64,000 bases of DNA from Streptococcus respiraculi (GTDB lineage Bacteria > Bacillota > Bacilli > Lactobacillales > Streptococcaceae): positions 894,001-958,000 of the forward strand of contig NZ_CP022680.1 of the NCBI RefSeq assembly GCF_003595525.1. Direction: 5' to 3'. The position numbers and the translations under genes are program-made. A model generated the notes under the pieces. The model worked only from the letters and a program-made list of their open reading frames with translations. It was not told the DNA's origin and ran no database searches. This document shows positions 43,338 to 52,967 of this stretch, one piece after another. Position 1 is the first letter of the stretch; each line of letters begins with the position of its first letter.

Positions 43338-45392
43338 ATGACAGTACTCCTTTATCTGATTGTCTTTTTACTCGTTCTGATTGCCTCAAACGCAGCTAAT
43401 AAATTATTTCCCCGTCTTCCCTTGCCCCTCCTACAAATTGTCTCAGGGGTTTTATTGGGATTGTGTCTGCCACAGGGGCAATTTCATCTGGATACAGAAG
43501 CCTTTCTAGCCTTGGTCATCGGTCCCCTCTTGTTTCGGGAAGCAGAAGAAAGTGATGTGACTAGTATTTTACGCTACTGGCGGATTATTTTGTTTTTGAT
43601 TTTCCCGGTGATTTTTATTTCGACCTTGAGTATCGGCTATATGGCGCATGTTTTGTGGGCGACGCTTCCCCTAGCAGCCTGCTTGGCGGCGGGAGCCGCC
43701 CTTGGACCGACTGATTTGGTGGCCTTTGCTTCTTTGTCAGAACGCTTCACCTTTGCTAAGCGAGTGGAGAGTATTTTAAAAGGAGAGGGTTTGCTTAATG
43801 ATGCCAGTGGTCTAGTTGCCTTTCAGGTTGCAGTTTCTGCCTGGGTAACAGGGAGTTTTTCCTTAGAAAAAGCAGGTATCTCCTTGCTCTTTTCTATCAT
43901 CGGTGGTTTTGCAGTTGGAGCGTTTACAGCCTTTCTCAATCAGAGCTTGCATCGCTTGCTCTTGAGTGTGCGGGCGTCTGATATTGCCGGGCAATTGTTG
44001 TTAGAGCTGAGTCTGCCCTTATTGACCTTCTTTTTAGCAGAAGAGATTCATGTGTCAGGAATCATCGCGGTTGTTGTTGCAGGGATTTTCAAGGCTAGCC
44101 GTTTTAAGAATATCACCCTCCTAGAAGCGCAGGTGGATACGGTGACCGACACGGTCTGGCATACGGTGACCTTCATGCTTAACGGCTCCGTCTTTGTCAT
44201 ATTAGGGATTGAGCTACGCTTGATTTTGGAACCAATTCTCCGCAGTCCGATTTACGACAATCTTTTCTTATTAATTACCGTTTTGGTCTTGACCCTCTTG
44301 ATGTTCAGCCTTCGCTTTGTCATGATTTATGGCTTCTATGGCTTTCGGATGCTGCGCTTAAAGAAAAAAATGTCCTATGCTTTGACAGATAGTCTGTTGC
44401 TGACCTTTTCAGGGGTGAAAGGAACAGTGTCCATTGCGACTATTCTCTTGATTCCCGCAACCCTAGGACGGGAATATCCGCTCTTACTCTTTATTGTAGC
44501 AGGTGTGACACTACTTAGCTTCTTGTCTGGCTTGGTGGTGCTACCGCATTTGTCTGATAGAAAGGAAGAAACCAAAGATTATCTGATGCACATTGCTATT
44601 TTAAACGATGTCGTCATGGAACTAGAAGCGGATTTGAGCCATACCAAGATCAAGGGTCCTCTTTATGCAGCTATTGATAATTACCACGGGCGGATTGAAA
44701 ATCTCATTTTAGAGCAGGAGGACAAGTCGGTTCGTAGAGATTTGGCTAGTCTTCAGCTCTTGATTCTCAGTATTGAAAATGACGGTCTCGAGCAGGCCTA
44801 TGAGGAAGGCAAGATTGATGATAGGTCTTACCACCTCTATCAGCGTTATCTATTAGCTATGGAACAGCGAATTAATCGCAATCTGGCTTCTCGTTTCACC
44901 TATTTCTGGATTGTCTTTTGGCGGGTGTCCCGCTTGATTCTCCACGAAATTGTGACCTTAGGTGCGAGACTTCGCTCATGGCGCAAAAAAGAAAAACGGC
45001 ATTTGACCAAGGACGAGATTGAAAGTATTGCCGAGCTTTATCTAGCTAATACCGAGGTCATCGTGGAGAGTTTGGAGCACTTGAAAGGAATTTATAAAAA
45101 TTCTTTAATTAATTTCTTACAGGATGCCCGTTTGCGCGAGACCGCCATTATCGGTAGTGGTGCTTTTATCGAGCGGGTTATCACACGAATGAAGCCTAAC
45201 AATATCAATGAAATGATGCGGGGCTACTATCTGGAACGTAAAATTATCTTTGAATATGAAGAACAGGGCTTGATTTCTGCTAGCTATGCCAAGTATTTGC
45301 GGCAGAATGTCAACAATTTAGAAAATTATTCCCTCAAGGAAACCGTCAATACTCTTCCCTATGATGTGATGAATTATGCCCGAAAAGGATAG
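43338..45392 (+). CDS. Na+/H+ antiporter, CPA1/NhaP type
   Basis: 684 residues. About 12 membrane helices occupy ~1-410: the ion-binding helices carry GPTDLVAFASL and GEGLLNDASGLVAFQVA (Asn-Asp), with VKGTVSIATILLIP later. The C-terminal ~270 residues are cytosolic and helical (LNDVVMELEADLSHTKIKGP onward), longer than bare NhaP, perhaps regulatory. Terminator follows. Confidence 0.87.
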   Translation: MTVLLYLIVFLLVLIASNAANKLFPRLPLPLLQIVSGVLLGLCLPQGQFHLDTEAFLALVIGPLLFREAEESDVTSILRYWRIILFLIFPVIFISTLSIGYMAHVLWATLPLAACLAAGAALGPTDLVAFASLSERFTFAKRVESILKGEGLLNDASGLVAFQVAVSAWVTGSFSLEKAGISLLFSIIGGFAVGAFTAFLNQSLHRLLLSVRASDIAGQLLLELSLPLLTFFLAEEIHVSGIIAVVVAGIFKASRFKNITLLEAQVDTVTDTVWHTVTFMLNGSVFVILGIELRLILEPILRSPIYDNLFLLITVLVLTLLMFSLRFVMIYGFYGFRMLRLKKKMSYALTDSLLLTFSGVKGTVSIATILLIPATLGREYPLLLFIVAGVTLLSFLSGLVVLPHLSDRKEETKDYLMHIAILNDVVMELEADLSHTKIKGPLYAAIDNYHGRIENLILEQEDKSVRRDLASLQLLILSIENDGLEQAYEEGKIDDRSYHLYQRYLLAMEQRINRNLASRFTYFWIVFWRVSRLILHEIVTLGARLRSWRKKEKRHLTKDEIESIAELYLANTEVIVESLEHLKGIYKNSLINFLQDARLRETAIIGSGAFIERVITRMKPNNINEMMRGYYLERKIIFEYEEQGLISASYAKYLRQNVNNLENYSLKETVNTLPYDVMNYARKG

Positions 45393-45405
45393 AACCAAAA
45401 TAAGG

Positions 45406-45437
45406 AACTTATCAATCGCTTGATTGGTAAGTTTTTT
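45406..45437 (+). terminator. Antiporter gene terminator
   Basis: AACTTATCAAT / ATTGGTAAGTT with a 6-base loop and TTTTTT tail. Confidence 0.8.
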
Positions 45438-45560
45438 GTTTTGACTGCGGACACTCGTTACTCGTCTTACCTCGCGCACATCGAAACGCACATACCATAT
45501 ATGTGATAGATTCATTGAAAAACAATCAGACTTAGAATGCAGTGAACAATTGTTCAGCTA

Positions 45561-45589
45561 AAAACCCAGACGGACGCGTCTAGGGTTTT
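45561..45589. terminator. ABC ATPase gene terminator (minus-strand reading)
   Basis: AAAACCC / GGGTTTT outer arms with an inner AGACG / CGTCT stem. It lies at the 3' end of the leftward ABC gene. Confidence 0.65.
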
Positions 45590-45591
45590 CG

Positions 45592-46371
45592 TTATACAAT
45601 CGGTTTGATAAAGACTCTCTCTTCTCCTAGCGGAATCAACTCGACTTGTTGGTCGTAGAATTGGCAGAGGATGTTTGGGGTGAGAATGTCTGCTTTCGGT
45701 CCCTTTGCGAGAATTTTTCCGTCTTTTAAGAGAAGAACGTGGGTGAAAGATTGGGTGATTTCTTCTGCGTGGTGGGTGACGGAGATGATAGCAGGTGCCT
45801 TTGGGAGTTTGCAGATTTGCTCAATATGCTTGAGCAGGCGCTCGCGGGCTAGCAGGTCGAGCCCAACAGTTGCCTCATCTAAAATCAATAGCTCTGGCTC
45901 TTCCATGAGACTGCGGGCAATGAGGAGCAATTGGCGCTCCCCTTGAGAGAGACTGGCATAGGTTCGCCCGATGAGATGTTCTGCATCTATTTGTCGCAAC
46001 ATGTCCTTGGCTTGATTTAACTCCGTTTCCTCGTATTCGCGGTAGAGAATGGAGGACTTGTATTTGCCAGTGAGGACGATTTGTTCGGCAGAGAGGTCGG
46101 TCGGAAAGCGTTCAGCTAGGAAAGAGCCGACAATCCCGATTTTTGTCCGTAAGGTCGGAATATCGCCCTTACCAAATTCGATACCTAGAACACTCAATTC
46201 TCCAGAACTCTTCCAAAATTCGGCTGTTAGAATCCGCAACAAGGTGGACTTGCCTGCCCCGTTGAGTCCGAGAATAGCCCATTGCTCGCCAGCCCTGTAT
46301 TCCCAAGACAGACTATCTAAAATCGTTTTGCCCTGTCTGCGGTAGGAAAGTTTCTGCATGGAAAGAATCAT
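45592..46371 (-). CDS. Solitary ABC transporter ATP-binding protein
   Basis: 259 residues. Walker A GLNGAGKSTLL, signature SLSQGERQLLLIARSL, Walker B LLILDEATVGLD and the H-loop ISVTHHAEEI are intact. It has a single NBD and no permease partner on either side. It resembles the YlmA/PhnC-like group of orphan ATPases. The substrate is unknown; it may act on an orphan permease or in a non-transport role. Confidence 0.85.
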   Translation of the reverse strand: MILSMQKLSYRRQGKTILDSLSWEYRAGEQWAILGLNGAGKSTLLRILTAEFWKSSGELSVLGIEFGKGDIPTLRTKIGIVGSFLAERFPTDLSAEQIVLTGKYKSSILYREYEETELNQAKDMLRQIDAEHLIGRTYASLSQGERQLLLIARSLMEEPELLILDEATVGLDLLARERLLKHIEQICKLPKAPAIISVTHHAEEITQSFTHVLLLKDGKILAKGPKADILTPNILCQFYDQQVELIPLGEERVFIKPIV

Positions 46372-46428
46372 ATCGTACCTCTTTTCGTATTATTTCTACC
46401 ATTATATCATAGAAATAAGGAACAAGGC

Positions 46429-47208
46429 TTACAGGTGTTTAGCGATAAATGCTCGAATCGTTTTGTCAAATAAGAGTCCGAAAGAGGTTGGGTTTTCAGT
46501 ATCCTCGGTTGAGGCATTAGCGATACCAATCAATTCTCCGTCCTTGTTAAAGAGGGGTGATCCTGAGGATCCGCTAGCAATCAGTGCATCATAGGTCAGG
46601 AAGTTGCCATCAATCTCTTTAATTGTACCATGGCTGTCCCATAAGGTGCCACGTTCCTTATCTCCTGGATAACCAACGGCGCGAACGAAGTCTGAGACTT
46701 TGGTCTTGTTTACCGTTTCAAGACTGGCCATCTTTTGAATCTTAATGTGGCTGAGCGCCTTGTTTTCTGTAATTGGCGTTTTGAGCTTGATGATACCCAC
46801 ATCCATGCTTTCATCTTCTGGAGCAATCAGTTCCTTGACAGGAAGATCAATTGTTTTTCCATCTGTACCAATGACTCGGACAGCAGCCTCGTCGGCATTT
46901 TTAAAGGGGATGACCACATGACGATTGGTCAGAAGTGTATCAGGTGTGAGGAAGGTCGCTGTCCCAAATCCAGGTTTGTCTGTTGTTGTTTTGACCAAGG
47001 CAATACCGTTGTAGCTACTTGTCGCAATATCCGTAATCTGCTTACGACGACTTTCAGCAGTTTCTTTGGTCTCTTTTGATGTTATTTGTTGCGTGCTTTT
47101 AGGAGCAGGTGTCGTTTTTTTCTGAGTGGTACAACCCGCTAGGGCAAATCCTCCTGCTGATAGGAGGACTCCAAGCACGAGGAGCTGCGATAGTCGATTT
47201 TGTTTCAT
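46429..47208 (-). CDS. Trypsin-like serine protease lipoprotein
   Basis: 259 residues, extracellular. Lipobox LAGC with the acylated Cys26, a Thr/Lys/Pro-rich spacer to ~55, then an S1B-type (V8/glutamyl-endopeptidase-like) protease domain with His97 (LTNRHVV), Asp136 (DESMDVGIIKL) and Ser215 (ASGSSGSPLF). It is small compared with HtrA and has no PDZ domain. Possible role in processing surface proteins; no substrate can be named. Confidence 0.87.
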   Translation of the reverse strand: MKQNRLSQLLVLGVLLSAGGFALAGCTTQKKTTPAPKSTQQITSKETKETAESRRKQITDIATSSYNGIALVKTTTDKPGFGTATFLTPDTLLTNRHVVIPFKNADEAAVRVIGTDGKTIDLPVKELIAPEDESMDVGIIKLKTPITENKALSHIKIQKMASLETVNKTKVSDFVRAVGYPGDKERGTLWDSHGTIKEIDGNFLTYDALIASGSSGSPLFNKDGELIGIANASTEDTENPTSFGLLFDKTIRAFIAKHL

Positions 47209-47376
47209 GTTGTTTCTCCTTTCGGGGTATTGAATAATGATAGTCTTATCATATCAAATACATCTCACGAACACCTATCCCCCATCTGAGCTTTGTCTGT
47301 TTTTTGTCAACTGTTGAACCACTCAAGTAAATTTGCAGTCTTTAGTCACATCTAAGTGACAAACTTTCTCAAAACA

Positions 47377-47385
47377 TGGTATAAT
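47377..47385 (+). promoter_or_regulatory. Extended -10 ahead of the CNNM/CorC-type gene
   Basis: TGG-TATAAT, about 38 bases before the chosen start codon at 47423. Confidence 0.55.
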
Positions 47386-47422
47386 GGTTCTATTATATAT
47401 TTTTATAGGAGACACATACATC

Positions 47423-48781
47423 ATGGAAGACCCTGGTAGTCAGACCATTCATTTACAAATTTTATTATTGCTCTTGTTGACCTTGCTCAATGCCTTTTTC
47501 TCAGCTTCTGAGATGGCCTTGGTTTCCCTCAACCGTTCCCGTGTGGAACAAAAAGCAGCTGAGGGAGAAAAGAAATTTATTCGCTTATTAAACGTCCTTG
47601 AAAACCCCAATCATTTTCTATCGACTATTCAGGTCGGAATCACTTTTATCAGTATCTTGTCAGGTGCGAGCTTGGCAGGTGATTTAGGTGCTGTATTTGC
47701 TGGTTGGTTGGGGAATTCTGCGACGGCACAGACTGCTGGCTACTGGCTTGCGCTCGCCTTGTTGACCTTCATTTCCATCGTCCTTGGTGAACTCTATCCT
47801 AAGCGCATTGCCATGAACATGAAAGAAAATCTGGCGGTTATCTCTGCTCCCATTATCATCTTTTTGGGCAAGATTGTCAGTCCCTTTGTTTGGCTTTTGT
47901 CTGCTGCGACTAATCTCATCAGTCGGATGACACCGATGCAGTTTGATGATGCTGATGAAAAGATGACCCGTGATGAGATCGAGTACATTTTGACCACCCA
48001 GAGTGAGGAAACCCTAGACGCTGATGAAATTGAAATGTTGCAAGGGATTTTTGCACTGGATGAAATGGTGGCGCGTGAGGTGATGGTGCCGCGAACGGAC
48101 GCTTTCATGGTCGATATTGAAGAAGATACGGCAACGATTATGGCCGATATTCTCAAGCAGAATTTTTCACGGATTCCAGTTTATGATGGCGACAAGGACA
48201 ATATTATCGGTTTGATTCATACCAAGCGGATTTTGGCAGAAGGCTTTGAGAACGGCTTTGAAAATCTCAATATCCGTCGTATCATGCAGGAACCCCTCTT
48301 TGTACCAGAGACGATTTTTGTTGATGATTTGTTAAAAGCGCTTCGCAATACCCAAAATCAAATGGCCATTTTACTCGATGAGTACGGTGGTGTGGCAGGG
48401 ATTGTCACCCTTGAAGACTTGTTAGAAGAAATTGTTGGGGAAATCGATGATGAGACAGATAAAACAGAAGTCTTTGTCCGAGAAATCGCAGAGCATACCT
48501 ACATTGTTCAGGGAAATATGACCTTGAATGACTTCAATGAGCACTTTGATACGGAGCTAGAAAGCGATGATGTAGACACGATTGCAGGATTCTATCTGAC
48601 AGGTCTTGGAACCATTCCAAGTCAGGAAGAAAAAGAAGCCTACGAAGTGGATAACCACGGCTACCACTTAGTTATGATCAATGATAAGGTCAAAAATGGC
48701 CGTGTGACCAAGCTCAAACTCCTCATCACACCGCTTGCAGTAGAAGAAGACGTAAAAGATAAAAAAGAAAAGAAAGACTGA
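47423..48781 (+). CDS. CNNM/CorC (HlyC)-type membrane protein with CBS pair
   Basis: 452 residues: DUF21 membrane domain (LLLLLTLLNAFFSASEMALV, ~10-200), two CBS motifs (DEMVAREVMVPRTDAFMVDI from ~210; EPLFVPETIFVDDLLKALRN from ~280), and a C-terminal CorC_HlyC domain (GNMTLNDFNEHF). Family members are implicated in Mg2+ export. The ATG at 47423 after AGGAG is chosen; 13 codons of upstream frame overlap the -10. Ends in a terminator. Confidence 0.88.
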   Translation: MEDPGSQTIHLQILLLLLLTLLNAFFSASEMALVSLNRSRVEQKAAEGEKKFIRLLNVLENPNHFLSTIQVGITFISILSGASLAGDLGAVFAGWLGNSATAQTAGYWLALALLTFISIVLGELYPKRIAMNMKENLAVISAPIIIFLGKIVSPFVWLLSAATNLISRMTPMQFDDADEKMTRDEIEYILTTQSEETLDADEIEMLQGIFALDEMVAREVMVPRTDAFMVDIEEDTATIMADILKQNFSRIPVYDGDKDNIIGLIHTKRILAEGFENGFENLNIRRIMQEPLFVPETIFVDDLLKALRNTQNQMAILLDEYGGVAGIVTLEDLLEEIVGEIDDETDKTEVFVREIAEHTYIVQGNMTLNDFNEHFDTELESDDVDTIAGFYLTGLGTIPSQEEKEAYEVDNHGYHLVMINDKVKNGRVTKLKLLITPLAVEEDVKDKKEKKD

Positions 48782-48799
48782 GCCGTGGCTTAGTCTTTT
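48774..48799 (+). terminator. Terminator of the CNNM-like gene
   Basis: AAGACTGAGCC - gtg - GCTTAGTCTT then TTT; the left arm is the last two codons and the stop. Confidence 0.75.
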
Positions 48800-49047
48800 A
48801 AAATCAAACTCTGACCGTATGTAGACAAAAAATGGAGATACTTTCTTAGGTAGTGCGGACGCAAGTAAACTTTAAAGCAGTTTCAATTACTTATTTTTGA
48901 GCCTAAGATCCAAAAATCCTACTGTAGATTTGATAAACTATGAAAGGAGTTCTTCTGCAAGAATATTTTTCATCTTCACAATCCTTCATACAAACGCTTT
49001 CCTAAATTTATGATATAATAAATCTATCAAGAAGTGAGGAAGAGAGA

Positions 49048-49839
49048 ATGGAAGTAGTAGATTACAAAAATGTAACAGGTCTAGTGCATTCAACGGAGAG
49101 TTTTGGAGCGGTAGATGGTCCGGGCATTCGGTTTGTAGTATTCATGCAGGGCTGCCACATGCGTTGCCAGTATTGTCATAATCCTGACACTTGGGACTTG
49201 GTCAATCCTGCGGCAACTGAGCGGACGGCAGAAGATGTGCTCAATGAAGCCATTCGCTACAAGGGCTTCTGGGGAAAAGAAGGAGGTATTACCGTATCAG
49301 GTGGAGAAGCGACCATTCAGATTGACTTTTTGATTGCCCTGTTTACGCTAGCAAAAGAAAAGGGGATTCATACGACTCTTGATACTTGTGCTCTTACTTT
49401 CCGCAATACGCCTAAGTATTTAGAAAAATATGCTAAGCTCATGGAAGTGACCGATTTGGTCTTGCTGGACATTAAGGAAATGAACCCTGACCAGCACCGC
49501 TTTGTAACGGGACATAGCAATAAGACCATTTTAGAATGCGCCCGCTACCTCTCTGATATTGGCAAGCCTGTCTGGATTCGCCATGTTTTGGTGCCAAACT
49601 TAACAGACTGTGATGAAGACTTGATTGAATTAGGGAAATTTGTTAAGACCTTGGACAACGTTGAGCGTTTTGAAGTGCTTCCTTACCATAACCTAGGTGA
49701 ATTTAAATGGCGGGAATTGGGTCGACCATACCCGTTAGAAGGAACCAAACCACCTACCAAGGCCCGCGTTGAAAATGCCAAAAACCTTATGGATACAGAA
49801 AGCTATCAGGACTACCTGAACCGTGTGCGGGGGAATTGA
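49048..49839 (+). CDS. pflA: Pyruvate formate-lyase activating enzyme
   Basis: 263 residues, radical SAM. Cys36, Cys40 and Cys43 (QGCHMRCQYCHN) bind the 4Fe-4S cluster. GGITVSGGEATIQ and LDTCALTFRNTPKY are typical. It installs the glycyl radical on PflB under anaerobiosis for mixed-acid fermentation. pflB is not adjacent. The ATG follows GAGGAAGAGAG; TATAAT near 49015 is the likely -10. Confidence 0.92.
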   Translation: MEVVDYKNVTGLVHSTESFGAVDGPGIRFVVFMQGCHMRCQYCHNPDTWDLVNPAATERTAEDVLNEAIRYKGFWGKEGGITVSGGEATIQIDFLIALFTLAKEKGIHTTLDTCALTFRNTPKYLEKYAKLMEVTDLVLLDIKEMNPDQHRFVTGHSNKTILECARYLSDIGKPVWIRHVLVPNLTDCDEDLIELGKFVKTLDNVERFEVLPYHNLGEFKWRELGRPYPLEGTKPPTKARVENAKNLMDTESYQDYLNRVRGN

Positions 49840-49871
49840 GGGACGCTAATCCAGTTTGAATTGAAAACGAC

Positions 49872-50013
49872 AAGAAGAGGCTGGGCAAAAAGTCTTACAA
49901 ATAGTAAATGGCTTAGATTAACGTTGTCAAGAAACGTTGATTCTAAGCCATTTTATATTGTTCAGTTTTTAAGAGAAAGGTCAAAAATTGAGTTTTTATC
50001 CAGCTTCTTTTAG
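49872..50013. terminator. Long nested hairpin between convergent pflA and M3 peptidase genes
   Basis: Inner arms AAATGGCTTAGATTAACGTT and AACGTTGATTCTAAGCCATTT (one offset base); outer arms AGAGGCTGGGCAAAAAGT and TTTTTATCCAGCTTCTTTT. The outer arms resemble the ends of the repeats at 26436 and 36671, suggesting a repeat recruited as a bidirectional terminator. Confidence 0.75.
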
Positions 50014-50023
50014 TGTTTATATG

Positions 50024-51721
50024 TTAGAAACTCGCGTCATCCACGCTATCTAACCAGTCACTGGCTGCTTTTGTGGTTGCAAGAAGAGCACCTTCTTTGA
50101 ATGGTGATTCAAGGTTGGCTGCTGCAACGACTTGAAGGAAGGATTTTGTTCCACCTAGGTCACAGATACGAAGGTAGTCTTCCCAAGCAGTTTCGTCGTG
50201 ATCGACCTGCGTGCGTTTCCAGAATTGGAGGGCGCAGACCTGAGCAAGAGTATAGTCGATGTAGTAGAATGGGCTTGCAAAGATATGTCCCTGACGGTAC
50301 CAGAAGATGCCACGGTTAAGGGCTTCTGATTCAGAGAAATCACGGTCAGGCAGATAAAGCCCTTCTAAACGTTTCCACGTCGCCTTGCGTTCTGCTGGTG
50401 TCATGGCTGGATTTTCATAAATTTCATGTTGGAAATGATCCACAAGGACACCGTATGGCAAGAAGAGAAGAGCGCTTGCTAAGTGAGTAAACTTGTACTT
50501 ATCCACTTGGTCGTTGAAGAAGCGCTCCATCCAAGGCCAGGTCATAAATTCCATAGACATGGAGTGGATTTCACAGGTCTCATAGGTTGGCCAGATGACT
50601 TCAGGGCTTGCAATCCAGCGTGAGCGATAGACTTGGAAGGCGTGTCCAGCTTCGTGGGTCAAGACATCGATATCGCCACTTGTGCCATTGAAGTTTGAGA
50701 AGATAAATGGGCTCTTGTAGTCAGGGATATAGGTACAGTAGCCCCCGCTATCTTTACCAGTTTTTGCGACCAGGTCAAGCAGATCATGCTCAATCATAAA
50801 GTCGAAAAATTCGCCTGTTTCTGCGGACAATTCATGGTACATTTTTTGTGCTTCGCCGACGATAAAGTCAGGGTCACCTTGCGGCGTTGGATTTCCATCG
50901 AGAAATTCTAGAGCTAGGTCATAGTGTTTGAGACTTGGAACTTGAATCCGTTTTGCTTGGCGTTCGCGTAATTTTTGTACGATTGGTACGACATGCTTGA
51001 GGATTTCCTCGCGGTAGACCTTAACCATATCACGGTTGTAGTCGAAGCGATTCATTGAGACATAGCCATATTCGACATAGTCTTTAAAGCCAAGTGTATG
51101 GGCAATCTCAGTCCGCACCTTGACCAATTCATCGTAAACACGGTCGAACTCTTCTTCTTTACTTGCAAAATAAGCTGTTGAAGCGTCAGAAGCTGTCTTA
51201 CGAATCTTGCGGTCAGTCGATTGGGCAAACGGTGTCATTTGTGCGAGATTGTAGGTTTGACCCTCAAAGTCAATTTGTGCGCCAGCAATCAAGCTATTGT
51301 ACTGATCAACGAGGTCATTTTCTTTTTGGAAAAGAGGAATGGCTTCAGATGAAAAGATTTTCTGTTTGTTTTCAGCTAGCATGAAGAAGGTTTCTGGTAG
51401 AAATTCGCTTAATTCCGCACGGAATGGACACGCAAGTATCGCCTGGTAGTAGGCTGTTGTCAACTCTTCAAAGAGAGGTAGATGCTCATTCCAAAACTTG
51501 GTTTCTTCATTGTAAAATTCATCATTCATATCGATAGAATGACGAATACTCCAAAGATTCATCTGTGTGTCAATGGTTGCATTAATCTTCGTGATCTTTT
51601 TTACGCTATCAAGCGCTTCGTTTGCAGAGGGAGCTTGGCGCAATTGCTGGGTCAAGTCTGCCATCTGTTCTTTTATGAGAGCATAATCAGGGCGAGTATA
51701 GGTATAGTCTGTAAATTTCAT
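50024..51721 (-). CDS. M3-family oligoendopeptidase
   Basis: 565 residues, cytoplasmic zinc metallopeptidase. Zinc motif HEAGHAFQVYRS (HExxH) with the downstream Glu in WPTYETCEIHSMSMEF. N-terminal helical cap region matches the PepF/M3B group. It cleaves short peptides from oligopeptide uptake. Stands alone, divergent from ppaC across a ~115-base spacer. Confidence 0.87.
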   Translation of the reverse strand: MKFTDYTYTRPDYALIKEQMADLTQQLRQAPSANEALDSVKKITKINATIDTQMNLWSIRHSIDMNDEFYNEETKFWNEHLPLFEELTTAYYQAILACPFRAELSEFLPETFFMLAENKQKIFSSEAIPLFQKENDLVDQYNSLIAGAQIDFEGQTYNLAQMTPFAQSTDRKIRKTASDASTAYFASKEEEFDRVYDELVKVRTEIAHTLGFKDYVEYGYVSMNRFDYNRDMVKVYREEILKHVVPIVQKLRERQAKRIQVPSLKHYDLALEFLDGNPTPQGDPDFIVGEAQKMYHELSAETGEFFDFMIEHDLLDLVAKTGKDSGGYCTYIPDYKSPFIFSNFNGTSGDIDVLTHEAGHAFQVYRSRWIASPEVIWPTYETCEIHSMSMEFMTWPWMERFFNDQVDKYKFTHLASALLFLPYGVLVDHFQHEIYENPAMTPAERKATWKRLEGLYLPDRDFSESEALNRGIFWYRQGHIFASPFYYIDYTLAQVCALQFWKRTQVDHDETAWEDYLRICDLGGTKSFLQVVAAANLESPFKEGALLATTKAASDWLDSVDDASF

Positions 51722-51858
51722 AGGGATTTCCTTTCCATTGTTCTACCTACTATCTTACCCTTTTTGAAAACGTTTTGCAAATCTTCTAGAAAGAATGTTT
51801 CACAAGTGCCTGAAAATATGCTAAAATAGAATGAATAATGCTTAAAGAGGTAAGATAC

Positions 51859-52794
51859 ATGTCTAAATTTTTAGTTTTTGGTCACCAAAATCCGGATACA
51901 GATGCGATCGCATCTTCGTATGGCTGGGCGTATTTGGAGCGTGAAGCCTTTGGTCGTGATGCGGAAAACGTAGCTCTTGGCACGCCAAATGAAGAAACAG
52001 CCTTTGCTCTTAATTATTTTGGTGTAGTAGCACCGCGCGTGGTAGAATCTGCAAAAGCAGAAGGTGTGGCGCAAGTCATCTTGACAGACCACAATGAGTT
52101 TCAACAGTCTATTTCTGACATCAAGGAAGTAGAAGTAGTAGCAGTTATCGACCACCACCGCGTGGCAAACTTTGAGACAGCAAATCCTCTTTATATGCGT
52201 TTAGAGCCAGTTGGATCAGCTTCATCAATCGTTTACCGTGCTTTCAAAGAAAATGATCTCACACCGCCAAAAGAAGTGGCAGGGATGCTCTTGTCTGGTT
52301 TGATTTCAGATACCTTGTTGCTCAAATCTCCAACGACTCATGCAAGCGACCCACAAGTGGCTGCAGAATTGGCAGAAATCGCAGGGGTGAACTTGGAAGA
52401 ATACGGTCTTGCCATGTTGAAAGCAGGTACAAACCTTGCTAGTAAAACAGCAGATGAATTGATTGACATTGATGCTAAAACCTTTGAACTAAATGGCAAT
52501 GCCGTTCGTGTAGCGCAGGTTAATACAGTTGATATTGCTGAAGTCTTGGAACGCCAAGCAGAAATTGAAGCAGCGATTGAAAAAGCAAGCAGCGAAAATG
52601 GCTACTCGGACTTTGTCTTGATGATTACCGATATCGTCAACTCAAACTCAGAAATCCTAGCACTCGGACAAAACATGGATAAGGTTGAAGCAGCCTTTAA
52701 CTTCATCCTTGAAAATAATCATGCTTTCTTAGCTGGAGCCGTATCTCGTAAAAAACAAGTGGTGCCTCAGTTGACAGACAGCTTTAACAACTAA
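51859..52794 (+). CDS. ppaC: Manganese-dependent inorganic pyrophosphatase
   Basis: 311 residues, family II pyrophosphatase. DHH motifs: [42 protein letters not shown] (DHH), and [19 protein letters not shown]-terminal DHHA2 domain with [15 protein letters not shown] 51859 is chosen after GAGGTAAG; seven extra in-frame codons upstream are unlikely to be translated. Immediately followed by a short repeat and the DUF1803-like gene, as in other streptococci. Confidence 0.92.
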   Translation: MSKFLVFGHQNPDTDAIASSYGWAYLEREAFGRDAENVALGTPNEETAFALNYFGVVAPRVVESAKAEGVAQVILTDHNEFQQSISDIKEVEVVAVIDHHRVANFETANPLYMRLEPVGSASSIVYRAFKENDLTPPKEVAGMLLSGLISDTLLLKSPTTHASDPQVAAELAEIAGVNLEEYGLAMLKAGTNLASKTADELIDIDAKTFELNGNAVRVAQVNTVDIAEVLERQAEIEAAIEKASSENGYSDFVLMITDIVNSNSEILALGQNMDKVEAAFNFILENNHAFLAGAVSRKKQVVPQLTDSFNN

Positions 52795-52898
52795 TACTCT
52801 TTGAACATCAAACTCATACTTCGTTAACTCGTCTTAAAGAACCAGTAATTCTATTTACGACTTCGTTGTCGAGTCTGAATTTGCTTTTCTTTGAGTAT
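52794..52898. repeat. 105-bp element with ATACTC...GAGTAT inverted ends
   Basis: ATACTCTTTGAA at the left and TTCTTTGAGTAT at the right form terminal inverted repeats; two internal TTCGTT...CG blocks. It recalls pneumococcal intergenic repeats with ATACTCTTCGAAAATC ends (SPRITE-like), from memory. It starts on the last base of ppaC's stop codon. Confidence 0.6.
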
Positions 52899-52915
52899 AG
52901 GCGATTTACATAAAC

Positions 52916-52949
52916 AAAGTCCTATTTGGTCTACCAAATAGGACTTTTT
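52916..52949 (+). terminator. ppaC terminator
   Basis: AAAGTCCTATTTGG / CCAAATAGGACTTT, perfect 14-bp stem with a 5-base loop, then TTT. Confidence 0.9.
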
Positions 52950-52952
52950 GTG

Positions 52953-52961
52953 TGGTATAAT
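52953..52961 (+). promoter_or_regulatory. Extended -10 of the DUF1803-like gene
   Basis: TGG-TATAAT with the ATG six bases later (52968); the ppaC terminator occupies the -35 zone. No ribosome site before the ATG. Confidence 0.55.
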
Positions 52962-52967
52962 AATCTC

